DNA of 64,000 nucleotides from Pseudomonas vanderleydeniana (GCF_014268755.2 NZ_CP077093.1:4886001-4950000); one strand, 5' to 3'; shown: positions 7,454-18,187, counted from the first letter of the stretch. Numbers and translations: made by a program. Notes: generated from the letters alone by a model not told the origin.

Positions 7454-8700
7454 CCCTATCTTCACCCACAGGATGGGCGGTTGCCGCCGCCCTGCTGATC
7501 CTGTTGCCGAGCGTATCGGCACAGGCCACTTCGTTGTCCCTGGACGATGCGCTGCAACTGGCCGAGCGCAACGCCCCTTCCCTGCAGGCACGCCAGGAAC
7601 AGATCTCGGCCGCCCGCAGCGCAGTGGTGCCCGCCGGCGAGCTGCCCGACCCCAGGCTCAATCTCGGCCTGCAGAACCTGCCGGTGGACGGCAACGACCG
7701 CTGGAGCACCAACCGTGACTTCATGACCATGCAGGTGGTCGGGCTCGCCCAGGAAGTGCCCAACCGCGACAAGCGCAAGGCACGGGTCGAGACCGCCCGG
7801 GCCACGGTCGAGCGGGCCGATGCCGAAGCCGTCCTCGAGCGCCTGAAGGTCCGTGCCGCCACGGCGCAGGCCTGGTTGGCGGCCTACACGGTGCAACGCA
7901 AGCTGCAACAGTTCGACGACTTCTATCGTGAAAACCGCCTGTTGGCCTCGACCGTGCGCGCCCGGCTGGCCGCAGGCGGTGGCACGACCGCCGACGCCCT
8001 CGCTCCGAATCAGGAAGCCGCGCAACTGGATGAACGCAAGGACCTGCTGCTGAGCCAGGCCAGCCAGGCCAGCGCCGCGCTCAAGCGCTGGATCGGCCAG
8101 GACGGCGACGTGCAGGCCCGGGCTTTCCCGCAGTGGCCGGTGAACGGCGCGGACTACCTGCATGCGCTGCACACGCATCCGGAGCTGGCGGCCTACGACG
8201 CCATGACCCGGGAGGCGCTGGCCCAGGTGCAGCAGGCACAGGCCGAGAAGAAGTCGGATTGGGGCTGGCAGGTGGACTATCAACGCCGCGGGCCGGACTT
8301 CAGCAACATGGTCAGCCTGCAAGTGAGTATGCAACTGCCGCTGTTCACCGGCTCCCGCCAGGACCCGATGATCGCGGCGCGGCGCGCCCAGGTGCGCCAA
8401 CTGGAGGACGAGCAGCAGGCCCTGCTGCGTGAACACACCGCCCAGCTGGAGGCCGATCTGGCGGAGTATCAGCGCCTGCAACGCGCCGTGGCACGCAGCC
8501 GGGACACCCTGCTGCCACTGGCCGAAGAGCGCGTGCGCCTGACGCTGGCCGACTACCGGGCCGGCAAGTCGGCCTTGAGCGAGGTGCTCGCCGCACGGCG
8601 TCAACGCGTGGAGGCACGGCTACAGGACATCGACCTGCAAGGCCAGTTGGCGGCGACCACCGCACGCCTGCATTTCGCGTACGGGGAGACACGCGCATGA
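7450..8700 (+). CDS. outer-membrane factor, CusC/CzcC-like (TolC family)
   Basis: Outer-membrane channel of a tripartite metal exporter, 416 residues from the ATG at 7450. That start has a GAGGA ribosome site at 7436-7440; a GTG at 7420 opens the frame earlier but leaves no site. A signal peptide ends at SAQA-TS. Two outer-membrane-efflux repeats follow, with long amphipathic helices (LQARQEQISAARSAV, then ARRAQVRQLEDEQQALLREH). There is no lipobox cysteine, unlike E. coli CusC, so it is closer to CzcC in maturation. It overlaps the adaptor gene by 4 nt (ATGA), and three genes follow one another this way to 13078. Confidence 0.88.
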   Translation: MTLSSPTGWAVAAALLILLPSVSAQATSLSLDDALQLAERNAPSLQARQEQISAARSAVVPAGELPDPRLNLGLQNLPVDGNDRWSTNRDFMTMQVVGLAQEVPNRDKRKARVETARATVERADAEAVLERLKVRAATAQAWLAAYTVQRKLQQFDDFYRENRLLASTVRARLAAGGGTTADALAPNQEAAQLDERKDLLLSQASQASAALKRWIGQDGDVQARAFPQWPVNGADYLHALHTHPELAAYDAMTREALAQVQQAQAEKKSDWGWQVDYQRRGPDFSNMVSLQVSMQLPLFTGSRQDPMIAARRAQVRQLEDEQQALLREHTAQLEADLAEYQRLQRAVARSRDTLLPLAEERVRLTLADYRAGKSALSEVLAARRQRVEARLQDIDLQGQLAATTARLHFAYGETRA

Positions 8701-9953
8701 ACAACACCTCTATCGGACTGATCGCGATACTGGCATTGGCCGTGGGCGGCGGCGCCGGCTACTGGCTGGCGCAACAGCGCCCTGCGGCGGCGGCGGCACC
8801 GGCAGCGGCGCAGCAGCAGGCGCTGTACTGGTACGACCCGATGTACCCGCAACAGCACTTCCCGGCGCCCGGCAAGTCGCCCTTCATGGACATGCAACTG
8901 GTGGCGAAATACGCCGATGGCAATGCCGACTCGGCCACCCCCGCGGTGCAGATCACCCAGGGGGTGCAGCAGAACCTGGGGGTGCGCCTGACGACCGTGA
9001 CCCGCGGGCGACTGGAGCGCACGCTGCAGGTCAGCGGCGTGCTGGCCTTCGACGAGCGCAAGCTCAGTGTGCTGCAGGCCCGCACCGCCGGCTTCATCGA
9101 GCGCACCTATGCCCGGGCCACCGGCGACCGGGTGACGCGCGGCACGCCCCTGGCCGATGTGCTGGCACCGGAATGGACGGGGCTGCAGGAAGAGTTCCTG
9201 GCCCTGCGCCGCGTCGGCGACGCCGATCTGCAGCGCGCCGCGCGCCAGCGCCTGCTGCTGGCGGGCATGCCGGCCGAACTGATCGAACGGGTCGCACGCA
9301 GTGGCAAGGTGCAGAACCGGGTGACCCTGGTCGCACCCGAGGCCGGCGTCATCCAGGCACTGGACCTGCGTCCGGGCATGACGATTACGCCGGGCTCGAC
9401 CCTGGCACGGATCAACGGGATCGACTCGGTCTGGCTCGAAGCCTCGGTACCGGAGGCCCAGGCCCGGGGATTGCGCGAGGGGCAGGCGGTACAGGCCACC
9501 CTGCCGGGCTTCCCTGGTGAAACGGTGCCGGGCAAAGTCACCGCCCTGCTCGCCGATGCCGACCTGCAAAGCCGCACCCTGCGCCTGCGCATCGAACTGC
9601 CCAATGCCGACGGTCGGCTGCGTCCGGGGATGACCGCGCAGGTCACCCTGCATCCTGCGCCAGCCACCGATGACAGCCTGCTGTTGCCCGCCGAGGCGGT
9701 GATTCGTACCGGCCAGCGCGATGTGGTGATGCTGGCCGAAGACCAGGGCCGTTTCCGCCCGGTGGAAGTGACACTGGGCCAGGAGAGCGGCGGCCAGGTC
9801 GCCGTGCTGCGCGGCCTGCAGGCCGGACAGCAGGTGGTTGCCTCCGGGCAGTTCCTGATTGACTCCGAAGCCAGCCTCAAGGGCATCGAAGCCACGACGG
9901 CGCCGGACTCCCCACCGGCAGCGTCGCCCTTGCAGCAGGAGAGCCGGCCATGA
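8697..9953 (+). CDS. cusB: periplasmic adaptor of Cu/Ag exporter, CusB type
   Basis: Membrane-fusion protein of 418 residues linking the RND pump to the outer-membrane channel and delivering metal to the pump. The N-terminal anchor is followed by a heavy-metal-binding segment with DPMYPQQHF and GKSPFMDM. Its methionines fall at residues 49, 64 and 66, the same 15- and 2-residue spacing as the Cu(I)-binding Met21/36/38 of mature E. coli CusB. Barrel-sandwich and beta-barrel domains follow ([34 protein letters not shown]). It overlaps both neighbours by 4 nt. Copper/silver specificity is inferred from these ligands. Confidence 0.92.
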   Translation: MNNTSIGLIAILALAVGGGAGYWLAQQRPAAAAAPAAAQQQALYWYDPMYPQQHFPAPGKSPFMDMQLVAKYADGNADSATPAVQITQGVQQNLGVRLTTVTRGRLERTLQVSGVLAFDERKLSVLQARTAGFIERTYARATGDRVTRGTPLADVLAPEWTGLQEEFLALRRVGDADLQRAARQRLLLAGMPAELIERVARSGKVQNRVTLVAPEAGVIQALDLRPGMTITPGSTLARINGIDSVWLEASVPEAQARGLREGQAVQATLPGFPGETVPGKVTALLADADLQSRTLRLRIELPNADGRLRPGMTAQVTLHPAPATDDSLLLPAEAVIRTGQRDVVMLAEDQGRFRPVEVTLGQESGGQVAVLRGLQAGQQVVASGQFLIDSEASLKGIEATTAPDSPPAASPLQQESRP

Positions 9954-12900
9954 TCGCCAAACTGATTCGCTGGTCGGTCGGCAATCGCATCCTGGTGCTG
10001 CTCATCACCCTGTTCCTGCTGGCCTGGGGCGTCTTTTCGCTGCGTAGCCTGCCGATCGATGCGCTACCGGACCTGTCGGACGCACAGGTGATCATCCGCA
10101 CCTCCTACCCGGGGCAAGCCCCGCAGATCGTCGAGAACCAGGTCACCTACCCGCTGACCACCACCATGCTCTCGGTGCCGGGCGCCAGGACCGTGCGCGG
10201 CTACTCGGCGTTCGGCGACAGCTTCGTCTACGTGCTGTTCGAGGATGGCACCGACCCCTACTGGGCACGCTCGCGGGTGCTGGAGTACCTGAGCCAGGTG
10301 CAGTCGCGCCTGCCGGCGGCGGCCAAGCCGGTGCTCGGCCCGGACGCCACCGGGGTGGGCTGGATCTACCAGTACGCCCTGGTCGACCGCAGCGGCGGCC
10401 ATGACCTGTCGCAACTGCGCAGCCTGCAGGACTGGTTCCTGCGCTTCGAACTCAAGACCCTGCCGGACGTCGCCGAAGTGGCGAGCATCGGTGGCATGGT
10501 CAAGCAGTACCAGGTATTGCTGGATACGCAGCGCATGGCCAGTCGCGGCATCACCCAGGACGAGGTGGCGCAGGCCATCGCCAAGGCCAACCAGGAAACC
10601 GGTGGCGGCGTGCTCGAACAGGGCGAGGCGGAGTTCATGGTGCGCGCGTCCGGCTACCTGAAAACCCTGGACGACTTCCGCGCCATCCCGCTGCGCCTGG
10701 CCGCCAACGGCGCCCCGGTGACACTGGGCGACGTGGCGACAGTGCAGCTCGGCCCGGAGTCACGCCGGGGCATCGGCGAACTGGACGGCCAGGGCGAAGC
10801 CGTGGGCGGCGTGGTCATCCTGCGCAGCGGCAAGAACGCCCGGGAAGCGATCGCCCACCTCAAGGACAAGCTCGACGTCCTGAAAAAGAGCCTGCCAGCG
10901 GGTGTCGAACTGGTCACCACCTATGACCGCAGCCAACTGATCGATCGCGCCGTGGAGAACCTCAGCCACAAGCTGATCGAGGAGTTCATCGTGGTCGCCC
11001 TGGTGTGCGCGGTGTTCCTCTGGCACCTGCGCTCGTCGCTGGTGGCGATCATCTCGCTGCCGGTGGGGGTCCTGACCGCCCTGATCGTCATGCACCACCA
11101 GGGCATCAACGCCAACATCATGTCGCTCGGCGGTATCGCCATCGCCATCGGCGCCATGGTCGATGCCGCCGTGGTGATGATCGAGAACGCGCACAAGCGT
11201 GTCGAGGCCTGGCACAGGCGCCATCCCGGGGAAACGCTGCAGGGTGAGCAGCACTGGCAGGTCATGACCGAGGCGGCCGTGGAGGTCGGGCCGGCGCTGT
11301 TCTTCAGCCTGATGATCATCACCCTGTCGTTCGTGCCGGTGTTCACCCTGCAGGCCCAGGAGGGACGGCTGTTCGCGCCACTGGCCTTCACCAAGACCTA
11401 CGCCATGGCGGCCGCTGCGGGGCTGGCGGTGACCCTGGTGCCGGTGCTGATGGGCTACTGGATTCGCGGCCCGCTGCCGGCCGAGGAACGCAACCCGCTC
11501 AACCGCGGGCTGATCCGCCTCTACCGCCCGGCACTGGATGTCGTGCTGCGTCGCCCCCTGCTCACCCTGCTCGGCGCCCTGCTGCTCCTGCTCAGCAGCC
11601 TATGGCCCTTGAGCCACCTGGGCGGGGAATTCCTGCCACCGCTGGACGAAGGTGACCTGCTGTACATGCCCTCGGCCCTGCCGGGCCTGTCGGCGCAGAC
11701 GGCCTCGGAACTGCTGCAGCGCACCGACCGGCTGATCCGCACCGTGCCGGAGGTCGCCAGCGTATTCGGCAAGGCCGGGCGGGCGGAATCCGCCACCGAC
11801 CCGGCGCCCCTGGAAATGTTCGAAACCATTGTGCGGCTCAAGCCCAAGGATCAGTGGCGCGCGGGCATGACCAGCGAGAAGCTGATCGAGGAGCTCGATC
11901 GTACCGTACGCGTTCCGGGCCTGACCAACATCTGGATCCCGCCGATCCGCAACCGGATCGACATGCTCGCCACCGGTATCAAGAGCCCGATCGGGGTCAA
12001 GGTGGCCGGCAACGACCTGGCCCAGATCGACCGGGCGACACAGGCCATCGAACACGTCGCCAAGGGCGTGCCCGGGGTCACGTCGGCGCTGGCCGAGCGC
12101 CTGACCGGCGGGCGCTACGTCGACCTCGACATCGACCGCCCGGCCGCAGCCCGCTACGGTCTGAACATTGCCGACGTGCAGGCCATCGTCGCCGGCGCCA
12201 TTGGCGGCGAGACCATCGGCGAAACCGTCGAAGGCCTGGCCCGCTACCCGATCAGCCTGCGCTACCCGCGCGAGTGGCGCGACTCCGTCGAGGCGCTGCG
12301 CCAACTGCCGATCTACACCCCGCAGGGCAGCCAGATCACCCTCGGCACGGTGGCACGCGTGCGCATCAGCGACGGTCCGCCGATGCTCAAGAGCGAAAAC
12401 GCCCGTCCTTCCGGCTGGGTGTACATCGACGTCCGTGGCCGTGACCTGTCGTCCGTGGTCGCCGACCTGCGCCAGGCAGTGGCCCGCGAGGTGAAACTCG
12501 ATCCCGGCATGAGCCTGAACTACTCCGGCCAGTTCGAGTACCTGGAGCGCGCCAACGCCCGCCTGGCCTGGGTGGTGCCGGCGACATTGGCGATCATCTT
12601 CGTGCTGCTCTACCTGACCTTCGGCCAGCTCGGCCAGGCCCTGCTGATCATGGCTACCCTGCCCTTCGCCCTGATCGGCGGCGTGTGGCTGCTGTACCTG
12701 ATGGGCTACAACCTGTCGGTGGCCACGGGTGTCGGCTTCATCGCCCTGGCCGGGGTCGCGGCGGAATTCGGGGTGATCATGCTGATCTACCTGGACAATG
12801 CCTGGGCCGAGCGCCAGGCCACGGGTGAATGCACGCGGCAGGCGTTGCTGGAGGCGATTGGCGAGGGGGCGGTGCAACGCATCCGTCCCAAGGCGATGAC

Positions 12901-13078
12901 CGTTGCCGTGATCGTCGCGGGCCTGCTGCCCATCCTCTGGAGCAGCGGTACCGGCAGCGAGGTGATGAGCCGCATTGCCGTGCCAATGGTCGGTGGCATG
13001 CTGACCGCGCCCCTGCTCTCGCTGTTCGTGATACCGGCCGCCTACTGGCTGATGCGCCGGCGCAAGCTGGCGGCCTAG
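9950..13078 (+). CDS. cusA: Cu(I)/Ag(I) RND efflux pump, CusA type
   Basis: Proton-driven heavy-metal exporter of 1042 residues in the inner membrane. The metal-path methionines fall at residues 573 ([10 protein letters not shown]), 623 (PLEMFET) and 672 ([12 protein letters not shown]), the same numbers as in E. coli CusA. The proton-relay acids Asp405 and Glu412 sit in [16 protein letters not shown], again at the E. coli positions. This places it in the monovalent-cation HME group and not with the divalent CzcA pumps. N-terminal sequence ([17 protein letters not shown]) also follows CusA. It ends in a 3-nt convergent overlap with the next gene. Confidence 0.95.
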   Translation: MIAKLIRWSVGNRILVLLITLFLLAWGVFSLRSLPIDALPDLSDAQVIIRTSYPGQAPQIVENQVTYPLTTTMLSVPGARTVRGYSAFGDSFVYVLFEDGTDPYWARSRVLEYLSQVQSRLPAAAKPVLGPDATGVGWIYQYALVDRSGGHDLSQLRSLQDWFLRFELKTLPDVAEVASIGGMVKQYQVLLDTQRMASRGITQDEVAQAIAKANQETGGGVLEQGEAEFMVRASGYLKTLDDFRAIPLRLAANGAPVTLGDVATVQLGPESRRGIGELDGQGEAVGGVVILRSGKNAREAIAHLKDKLDVLKKSLPAGVELVTTYDRSQLIDRAVENLSHKLIEEFIVVALVCAVFLWHLRSSLVAIISLPVGVLTALIVMHHQGINANIMSLGGIAIAIGAMVDAAVVMIENAHKRVEAWHRRHPGETLQGEQHWQVMTEAAVEVGPALFFSLMIITLSFVPVFTLQAQEGRLFAPLAFTKTYAMAAAAGLAVTLVPVLMGYWIRGPLPAEERNPLNRGLIRLYRPALDVVLRRPLLTLLGALLLLLSSLWPLSHLGGEFLPPLDEGDLLYMPSALPGLSAQTASELLQRTDRLIRTVPEVASVFGKAGRAESATDPAPLEMFETIVRLKPKDQWRAGMTSEKLIEELDRTVRVPGLTNIWIPPIRNRIDMLATGIKSPIGVKVAGNDLAQIDRATQAIEHVAKGVPGVTSALAERLTGGRYVDLDIDRPAAARYGLNIADVQAIVAGAIGGETIGETVEGLARYPISLRYPREWRDSVEALRQLPIYTPQGSQITLGTVARVRISDGPPMLKSENARPSGWVYIDVRGRDLSSVVADLRQAVAREVKLDPGMSLNYSGQFEYLERANARLAWVVPATLAIIFVLLYLTFGQLGQALLIMATLPFALIGGVWLLYLMGYNLSVATGVGFIALAGVAAEFGVIMLIYLDNAWAERQATGECTRQALLEAIGEGAVQRIRPKAMTVAVIVAGLLPILWSSGTGSEVMSRIAVPMVGGMLTAPLLSLFVIPAAYWLMRRRKLAA

Positions 13079-13740
13079 GGGCCGACCACCTGGCCCTGAC
13101 GCCGCAGGATGACATGCGTGGCGTTGGCCGAGGCTACGGACTCGACACAGGCGTAGCCCAGGGCCCGCAGGTCGAGCCCCTCGAACAGTGCCTCTCCCCG
13201 GCCCAGCAGGACCGGGGAGATGGCAAGGTGCAGCTCATCGATCAGGCCTTCACGAAGGTACTGGCGAAGGGTGTTCACCCCGCCGCCGATCCGCACATCC
13301 CTGCCGGCAGCGGCCTCCCGCGCCCGATCCAGCGCCTCATGAATACCGCCGGTGACGAAGTGGAACGTGGTGCCGCCGGCCATCGCGAGGTCGGGCCGCG
13401 CATGGTGGGTCAGCACGAAGACCGGCACGTGATACGGCGGGTTATCCCCCCACCAGCCTTGCCAATTCAGGTCCGGCCAGGCGCCACGAACCGGCCCGAA
13501 CATGTTCCGCCCCAGGATCCAGGCACCGACATGCTCGAAGCCACGGGCGGCGAAATCATCGTCGATGCCGGTGCTGCCCTCGTCCTTGCCGAACAGGTGC
13601 TGTTGGAACGTGCGTGTCGGCAGCAGCCAGCGGTGCAACTCGGTGCCGCAGACACCGAGCGGGTGATCGAGGTCCTGGTCGGGCCCCGCTGCATAGCCAT
13701 CAAGCGAGAGGGTGAAGCTCTGGACGCGTACACGTGTCAT
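13075..13740 (-). CDS. dihydrofolate reductase-like (RibD C-terminal) protein
   Basis: Soluble protein of 221 residues with the DHFR-like fold shared by RibD C-terminal domains. It opens [17 protein letters not shown], has [12 protein letters not shown] in the middle and an [32 protein letters not shown] nucleotide-binding and dimer region near residues 150-190. Family members bind NADPH, but most of this branch have no known substrate. The start is the ATG at 13740, preceded by GGAG; the upstream extension has no family similarity. It converges on cusA with a 3-nt overlap of stop codons, so it is unlikely to belong to the copper operon. Confidence 0.8.
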   Translation of the reverse strand: MTRVRVQSFTLSLDGYAAGPDQDLDHPLGVCGTELHRWLLPTRTFQQHLFGKDEGSTGIDDDFAARGFEHVGAWILGRNMFGPVRGAWPDLNWQGWWGDNPPYHVPVFVLTHHARPDLAMAGGTTFHFVTGGIHEALDRAREAAAGRDVRIGGGVNTLRQYLREGLIDELHLAISPVLLGRGEALFEGLDLRALGYACVESVASANATHVILRRQGQVVGP

Positions 13741-13919
13741 GGTTCGACTCCGCTGGGACGTTGACCGATCAGGAACCGGCAACCGCTCGCCTACCCGCTC
13801 CAGCACCCGGCAGGTGCTTTCCCAAGCGTAGGTAATCCAGAAGCCCTGTCAGCGAATCCTGCAAAGGAAATGACCAACGGCGATGGCTGGCCGGGAAACG
13901 GCCATCAGCTTGCAACGCT

Positions 13920-13934
13920 GAAAGGTCACCTTTC
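13920..13934. promoter_or_regulatory. 15-bp palindrome between divergent genes
   Basis: GAAAGGTCACCTTTC is a perfect palindrome about a central C. It lies about 85 bp upstream of the amidase and 180 bp upstream of the reductase-like gene. A second weaker repeat, ATCCTG (13969-13974) / CAGGAT (13982-13987), sits nearer the amidase start. No local regulator gene is obvious, so the binding protein is unknown. Confidence 0.35.
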
Positions 13935-14018
13935 GGGTTTGCCGATGCTGAACGACCGCCGCGCACTTATCCTGCCTTATCCAGGATTCATCGATAAACC
14001 AAGAAATGGCACAGAACC

Positions 14019-15728
14019 ATGATCGAAGTCACCGAACTCTCCATCGCCGAGCTACGCGGCGCCCTTGAATCAGGCCGGACCACGGCGCTCGCGCTGGTGG
14101 AAGCCTACCTGGCCCGGATCGACGCCTACGACACGCCCGCTACCGCCACGGCATTGAACGCCGTGGTGGTGCGCAACCCTGACGCACTCGACGAGGCACG
14201 GGCATCCGATGCTCGTCGAGCCCAGGGCAAGACCCTGGGCCCGCTGGACGGCATCCCCTACACCGCCAAGGACAGCTACCTGGTCAAGGGCCTGACCGCT
14301 GCCTCGGGCAGCCCGGCCTTCAAGGACCTGGTCGCCCAGCGTGACGCCTTCACCATCGAGCGCCTGCGCGCCGCCGGGGCGATCTGCCTGGGCAAGACCA
14401 ACATGCCACCGATGGCCAATGGCGGCATGCAGCGGGGCGTCTATGGTCGGGCCGAGAGCCCGTACAACGCCGACTACCTGACCGCGCCCTTTGCCTCGGG
14501 CTCGTCGAACGGTGCGGGCACCGCCACTGCCGCCAGCTTTTCCGCGTTCGGCCTGGCCGAGGAAACCTGGTCGAGCGGCCGCGGACCTGCGTCGAACAAC
14601 GGCCTGTGCGCCTACACCCCGTCGCGCGGGGTGATTTCGGTACGCGGCAACTGGCCGCTGACGCCGACCATGGACGTGGTGGTGCCCTATGCCCGGACCA
14701 TGGCCGACCTGCTGGAAGTGCTGGACGTAGTGGTCGCGGACGATCCGGACAGCTCCGGCGACCTCTGGCGCCTGCAGCCCTGGGTCCCCCTTCCGGCGCC
14801 GTCGGCCGTGCGCCCCGACTCCTACCTGACGCTCGCCGCCGACGCCAGCCTGCTGGCCGGCAAGCGCCTCGGCGTGCCGCGCATGTTCATCAACCGCGAC
14901 CTCGAAGCGGGCACCAGCGAAAAGCCGGGCATCGGCGGCCCGACCGGCCAGCGCATCCACACCCGCGCCTCGGTCATCGCCCTTTGGGACAGCGCGCGCC
15001 AGGCACTGGAAGCGGCGGGCGCCACGGTGGTGGAAGTCGACTTTCCGCTGGTCTCCAATTGCGAAGGCGACCGCCCCGGCGCCCCGACCGTGTACAACCG
15101 CGGCCTGGTCTCGAAAGCCTTCCTGCATGAAGAGCTCTGGGAGCTGTCGGCCTGGGGCTTCGACAATTTCCTGCGCGACAACGCTGACCCGGCATTGAAT
15201 CGCCTGGCCGATGTCGACGGTCCGAGCATCTTCCCCCACGACCCGGGCACCCTGCCCAACCGCGAGGACGACCTCGCCGCCGGCATGGCGGAATATGTGC
15301 GCATGGCGCAGCAGGGGATCAAGCCCTGGCATGAGCTGCCGTCGTTGCCGGACGGCCTGCGCGGCCTGGAACAGACCCGCAAGCTCGACCTGGAAGACTG
15401 GATGCAGGCGCTGCAGCTCGACGCCGTGCTGTTCCCGACGGTCGCCGACGTCGGCCCGGCCGATGCCGATGTGAACCCGGTGTCCGCCGATATCGCCTGG
15501 AGCAACGGCATCTGGGTAGCCAACGGCAACCTGGCGATCCGGCACCTGGGCGTACCGACGGTGACCGTGCCCATGGGCCTGATGGCCGATATCGGCATGC
15601 CGGTCGGCCTGACCTTCGCCGGCCGGGCCTATGACGACAACCAGCTGTTGCAGCTGGCCTCGGCCTTCGAGTCGACCGGTTCGAAACGTGTGATCCCGCC
15701 CCGTACCCCGCCGCTGAAACGCCAGTGA
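14019..15728 (+). CDS. amidase-signature family hydrolase
   Basis: Probable cytosolic amidohydrolase of 569 residues. The Ser-cisSer-Lys catalytic set is visible: Lys84 in GIPYTAKDSYLVKG, the cis-Ser in SGSSNGAG near residue 163, and the nucleophile near Ser186 in ETWSSGRGPAS. The usual GGS before the nucleophile is replaced by WSS, so it lies away from the well-studied amidases and GatA. The long insert between residues 260 and 420 makes it larger than a typical 450-500-residue member. It is convergent with an amino-acid permease gene and near the puu genes, so an amine- or amide-derived substrate is plausible but unproven. Confidence 0.82.
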   Translation: MIEVTELSIAELRGALESGRTTALALVEAYLARIDAYDTPATATALNAVVVRNPDALDEARASDARRAQGKTLGPLDGIPYTAKDSYLVKGLTAASGSPAFKDLVAQRDAFTIERLRAAGAICLGKTNMPPMANGGMQRGVYGRAESPYNADYLTAPFASGSSNGAGTATAASFSAFGLAEETWSSGRGPASNNGLCAYTPSRGVISVRGNWPLTPTMDVVVPYARTMADLLEVLDVVVADDPDSSGDLWRLQPWVPLPAPSAVRPDSYLTLAADASLLAGKRLGVPRMFINRDLEAGTSEKPGIGGPTGQRIHTRASVIALWDSARQALEAAGATVVEVDFPLVSNCEGDRPGAPTVYNRGLVSKAFLHEELWELSAWGFDNFLRDNADPALNRLADVDGPSIFPHDPGTLPNREDDLAAGMAEYVRMAQQGIKPWHELPSLPDGLRGLEQTRKLDLEDWMQALQLDAVLFPTVADVGPADADVNPVSADIAWSNGIWVANGNLAIRHLGVPTVTVPMGLMADIGMPVGLTFAGRAYDDNQLLQLASAFESTGSKRVIPPRTPPLKRQ

Positions 15729-15733
15729 CGGAT

Positions 15734-15787
15734 CGGCCCCTCGCCACGGCTCTCATCGTCAACCGATGAGTCCGCAGCGAGGGGCCG
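15734..15787. terminator. two-tier hairpin between convergent genes
   Basis: An 11-bp outer stem (CGGCCCCTCGC at 15734-15744 with its complement at 15777-15787) encloses an inner 7-bp stem (CTCATCG / CGATGAG at 15752-15770). There is no T-run, but its place between two facing genes suits a bidirectional transcript end. Confidence 0.55.
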
Positions 15788-15798
15788 CTGCCTCCAGC

Positions 15799-17325
15799 TC
15801 AGTTCTTCGTCACCATCGACAACGTACTGCCCAGGAAAAACGCCGGGGTACGCCAGCGGGCGAACAGCATCAGCACCAGGCCCAGCGCCAGGATGGTCAT
15901 GGCGATGATGAACACCAGCCCCACGCCGGCAATGTGCGAACCGCTGCCGAACTCGGGCGAGATACTGTCGAAGGCCGTCTGCCAGAAGATCACCGAGAGC
16001 ATCGACGCCCCCACCAGCGGGCACAGGCCGCGCATGAGGAAATGCCGCAGGCTGAAGAACAGGCTATGCCGGAAATACCAGACGCAGGCGAAAGCCGTCA
16101 GCGAGTAGTAGAAGCAGATCATCATGCCCAGGGCGGTGATGGTGTCGGCCAGCACGTTGTCGCTCAGGGTACGCATGGTCACGTAGAACGCACCGGTGGC
16201 AATGCCCGCGGCAATCGTCGCGTAGCGCGGGGTGCGTGAGCGCGGGCAAATGCTGGCGAAGCGCTGCGACACCGCGCCGTAGTAACCCATCGCCAACAGG
16301 GTGCGTGCCGGCGAGATGAAGGTCGATTGCAACGATGCGGCGGTGCTCGCCAACACCGCGACGGACATCAGGATCGCCAGCGGACCCATCACCGGACCGG
16401 CCAGGTGGGCGAAGACGTTTTCCTGGATCTGCGGGTTGCCCAGGCCCCAGCCCGTCTCGCCGATACCGGCGAACTGCAGGGTCGCGGCGGCGGTGAACAG
16501 GTACAGCGCGAGGATCACCAGCACCGTCACGGTGGCCGCACGGCCAGGGACCTTCTCGCTGCCGACCGACTCCTCGCTGACGGTCAGGCACAGGTCCCAA
16601 CCCCAGAAGATGAAGATCGACAGCGAAAGCCCTGCGGCGAAGGCCGAGAATGACTCGATGTTGAAGGGGTTGAACCATTCCGCGTGGAACACCACCGGTG
16701 CCGAGGGTGGCGCGGCCTGGAACGCCGCGACGGAGAACCCGATCAACACCAGCAACTGCAGGGCGACCAGCGCATACTGCACGCGCATGGTCATGCCGAT
16801 GCCCCGGCAACTGATCCACACCGCCACCGAGATGAACGCACAGCAGGTGACGATGTTCACCAGCAGGTTTTCCCGCAACGCCGCCAGTTCCGCGACGCCA
16901 GTGAGCTGGGCCAGGAACAGGTAGAAGAAGTCCACCGCCACGCCGGCCAGGTTGGACAGCACGATCGTCGTCGCCGTGACCAGTCCCCAACCGCCGATCC
17001 AGCCGATCATCGGGCCAAACGCCCGGGCCGACCAGGTGAACGAGGTGCCGCTGTCCGGCTCGGCCGCATTCAGTTCGCGATAGCCCAATGCGACCAGCAG
17101 CATCGGCAGGAAACCGACGATGAACACGGCGGGCAGATAAACGCCCACTTCACGGACGGTGGGCCCCAGTGCACCGGTCAGTGTGTAGACCGGCGCAATG
17201 GTCGATATGCCCAGTACCACGCAGGCGAACAGCCCGACCTTGCCCTGGGCCAGGCCCTTGGAGTTCACGGAGTCGTCCGTGCCAGTCCTCTCGTGGCCCT
17301 GGGCGACCTCGATGTATTCACTCAT
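15799..17325 (-). CDS. APC-superfamily amino-acid/amine permease
   Basis: Inner-membrane transporter of 508 residues with about 12 helices. The opening GKVGLFACVVLGISTIAPVYTLTGALGP and the following GTSFTWSARAFGPMIGWIGGWG are characteristic of APC-type amino-acid/polyamine carriers, where helix 1 carries the substrate-binding glycine stretch. It lies 58 bp downstream of puuD on the same strand and could be the uptake system of the puu operon (compare PuuP of E. coli). Substrate assignment rests on context. The start ATG at 17325 is preceded by an AAAGG-rich stretch. Confidence 0.85.
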   Translation of the reverse strand: MSEYIEVAQGHERTGTDDSVNSKGLAQGKVGLFACVVLGISTIAPVYTLTGALGPTVREVGVYLPAVFIVGFLPMLLVALGYRELNAAEPDSGTSFTWSARAFGPMIGWIGGWGLVTATTIVLSNLAGVAVDFFYLFLAQLTGVAELAALRENLLVNIVTCCAFISVAVWISCRGIGMTMRVQYALVALQLLVLIGFSVAAFQAAPPSAPVVFHAEWFNPFNIESFSAFAAGLSLSIFIFWGWDLCLTVSEESVGSEKVPGRAATVTVLVILALYLFTAAATLQFAGIGETGWGLGNPQIQENVFAHLAGPVMGPLAILMSVAVLASTAASLQSTFISPARTLLAMGYYGAVSQRFASICPRSRTPRYATIAAGIATGAFYVTMRTLSDNVLADTITALGMMICFYYSLTAFACVWYFRHSLFFSLRHFLMRGLCPLVGASMLSVIFWQTAFDSISPEFGSGSHIAGVGLVFIIAMTILALGLVLMLFARWRTPAFFLGSTLSMVTKN

Positions 17326-17383
17326 AAGCCTTTGCCACCTTTTGGAATTATTTTCAGTGTCGCTGGATCAGGTCCGAGCGCAG

Positions 17384-18139
17384 TCAGCGCGCTCGGCGCA
17401 CCTCGGCATAACGCTCGCAGGCATCCCTGAACGCCTGGAACAAGGTGCGCGATTCGGGGTTCTCGTTCAGGCGCCATTCCGGGTGCCATTGCACCCCCAC
17501 GACGAAGCCTCGCGAGTCACGGACCGAGACGGCCTCGACCAGGCCATCCGGTGCCAGGGCCTCGACCCGCAGCGCAGGTGCCAGGCGGTCGATGCCCTGG
17601 CTGTGCAGCGAGTTGACGCGGAACTCGGCCGGCAGGCCAAGCTGTTCGAACACCCCACCGGCCTGCACCTGGACCGCATGCTGCGGCGCGTACTGCTCGG
17701 CCAGTGAATCCGCCTGCGGCTCGCGGTGATCGAGGAAACCGGGCAGCTCCTGCACGCGCTGGTGCAGCGAACCGCCCAGGCTGACATTGAGCTCCTGGAA
17801 ACCACGGCAGATGCAGAACACCGGAATGCCCTTGTCGATGGCCAGGCGTAGCAGCGGCAAGGTGTTGGCGTCACGCGCCGCATCGTGGGCGGTGCCCTCC
17901 AGGCTCGGCTCGCCCTGGTAGAGGGAAGGATCGACGTTGGACGGCGAACCGGTGAACAGCAGGCCGTCGAGGTGTTCCAGCAGATCCTGCGGATCGCTGG
18001 GGAGGCTGCGCGCTGGCAGCAGCACCGGCAGCCCGGCCTCGGCTGCGGCTTCGACATACTTGTCGCCGACGGTGTGGGAATCGTATTTACCCAGCAGTTG
18101 TCGGCAGGCGGTGACACCGATCAGGGGCACGCGGGACAT
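17384..18139 (-). CDS. puuD: gamma-glutamyl-GABA hydrolase, class I GAT fold
   Basis: Cytosolic hydrolase of 251 residues that splits gamma-glutamyl-gamma-aminobutyrate to GABA and glutamate, the last puu step. It has the class I glutamine-amidotransferase fold: nucleophile Cys in FCICRGFQELN and the His-Glu pair in VQWHPEW near the C-terminus, with a LFTGSPSNVDPSLY oxyanion region. The start is the ATG at 18139, 7 nt after GGAG; the ATG two codons upstream sits too close to that site. A terminator hairpin separates it from puuB, so it may be expressed apart from puuBCA and together with the permease. Confidence 0.85.
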   Translation of the reverse strand: MSRVPLIGVTACRQLLGKYDSHTVGDKYVEAAAEAGLPVLLPARSLPSDPQDLLEHLDGLLFTGSPSNVDPSLYQGEPSLEGTAHDAARDANTLPLLRLAIDKGIPVFCICRGFQELNVSLGGSLHQRVQELPGFLDHREPQADSLAEQYAPQHAVQVQAGGVFEQLGLPAEFRVNSLHSQGIDRLAPALRVEALAPDGLVEAVSVRDSRGFVVGVQWHPEWRLNENPESRTLFQAFRDACERYAEVRRAR

Positions 18140-18157
18140 GGTCATTCTCCAGAAAAA

Positions 18158-18182
18158 TGCCGTCAGCGCCGGGCTGACGGCA
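18158..18182 (-). terminator. Rho-independent terminator after puuB
   Basis: Ten-bp stem (TGCCGTCAGC / GCTGACGGCA) with a 5-nt loop. On the minus strand it is followed directly by TTTTT. It begins 5 bp past the puuB stop codon and lies upstream of puuD. Confidence 0.85.
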
Positions 18183-18187
18183 GAGGC

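Noticed and set aside
9950..13078. Calling the RND pump CzcA (zinc/cobalt/cadmium)
   Set aside because: The three metal-path methionines and the CusB N-terminal methionines match the monovalent-metal group.
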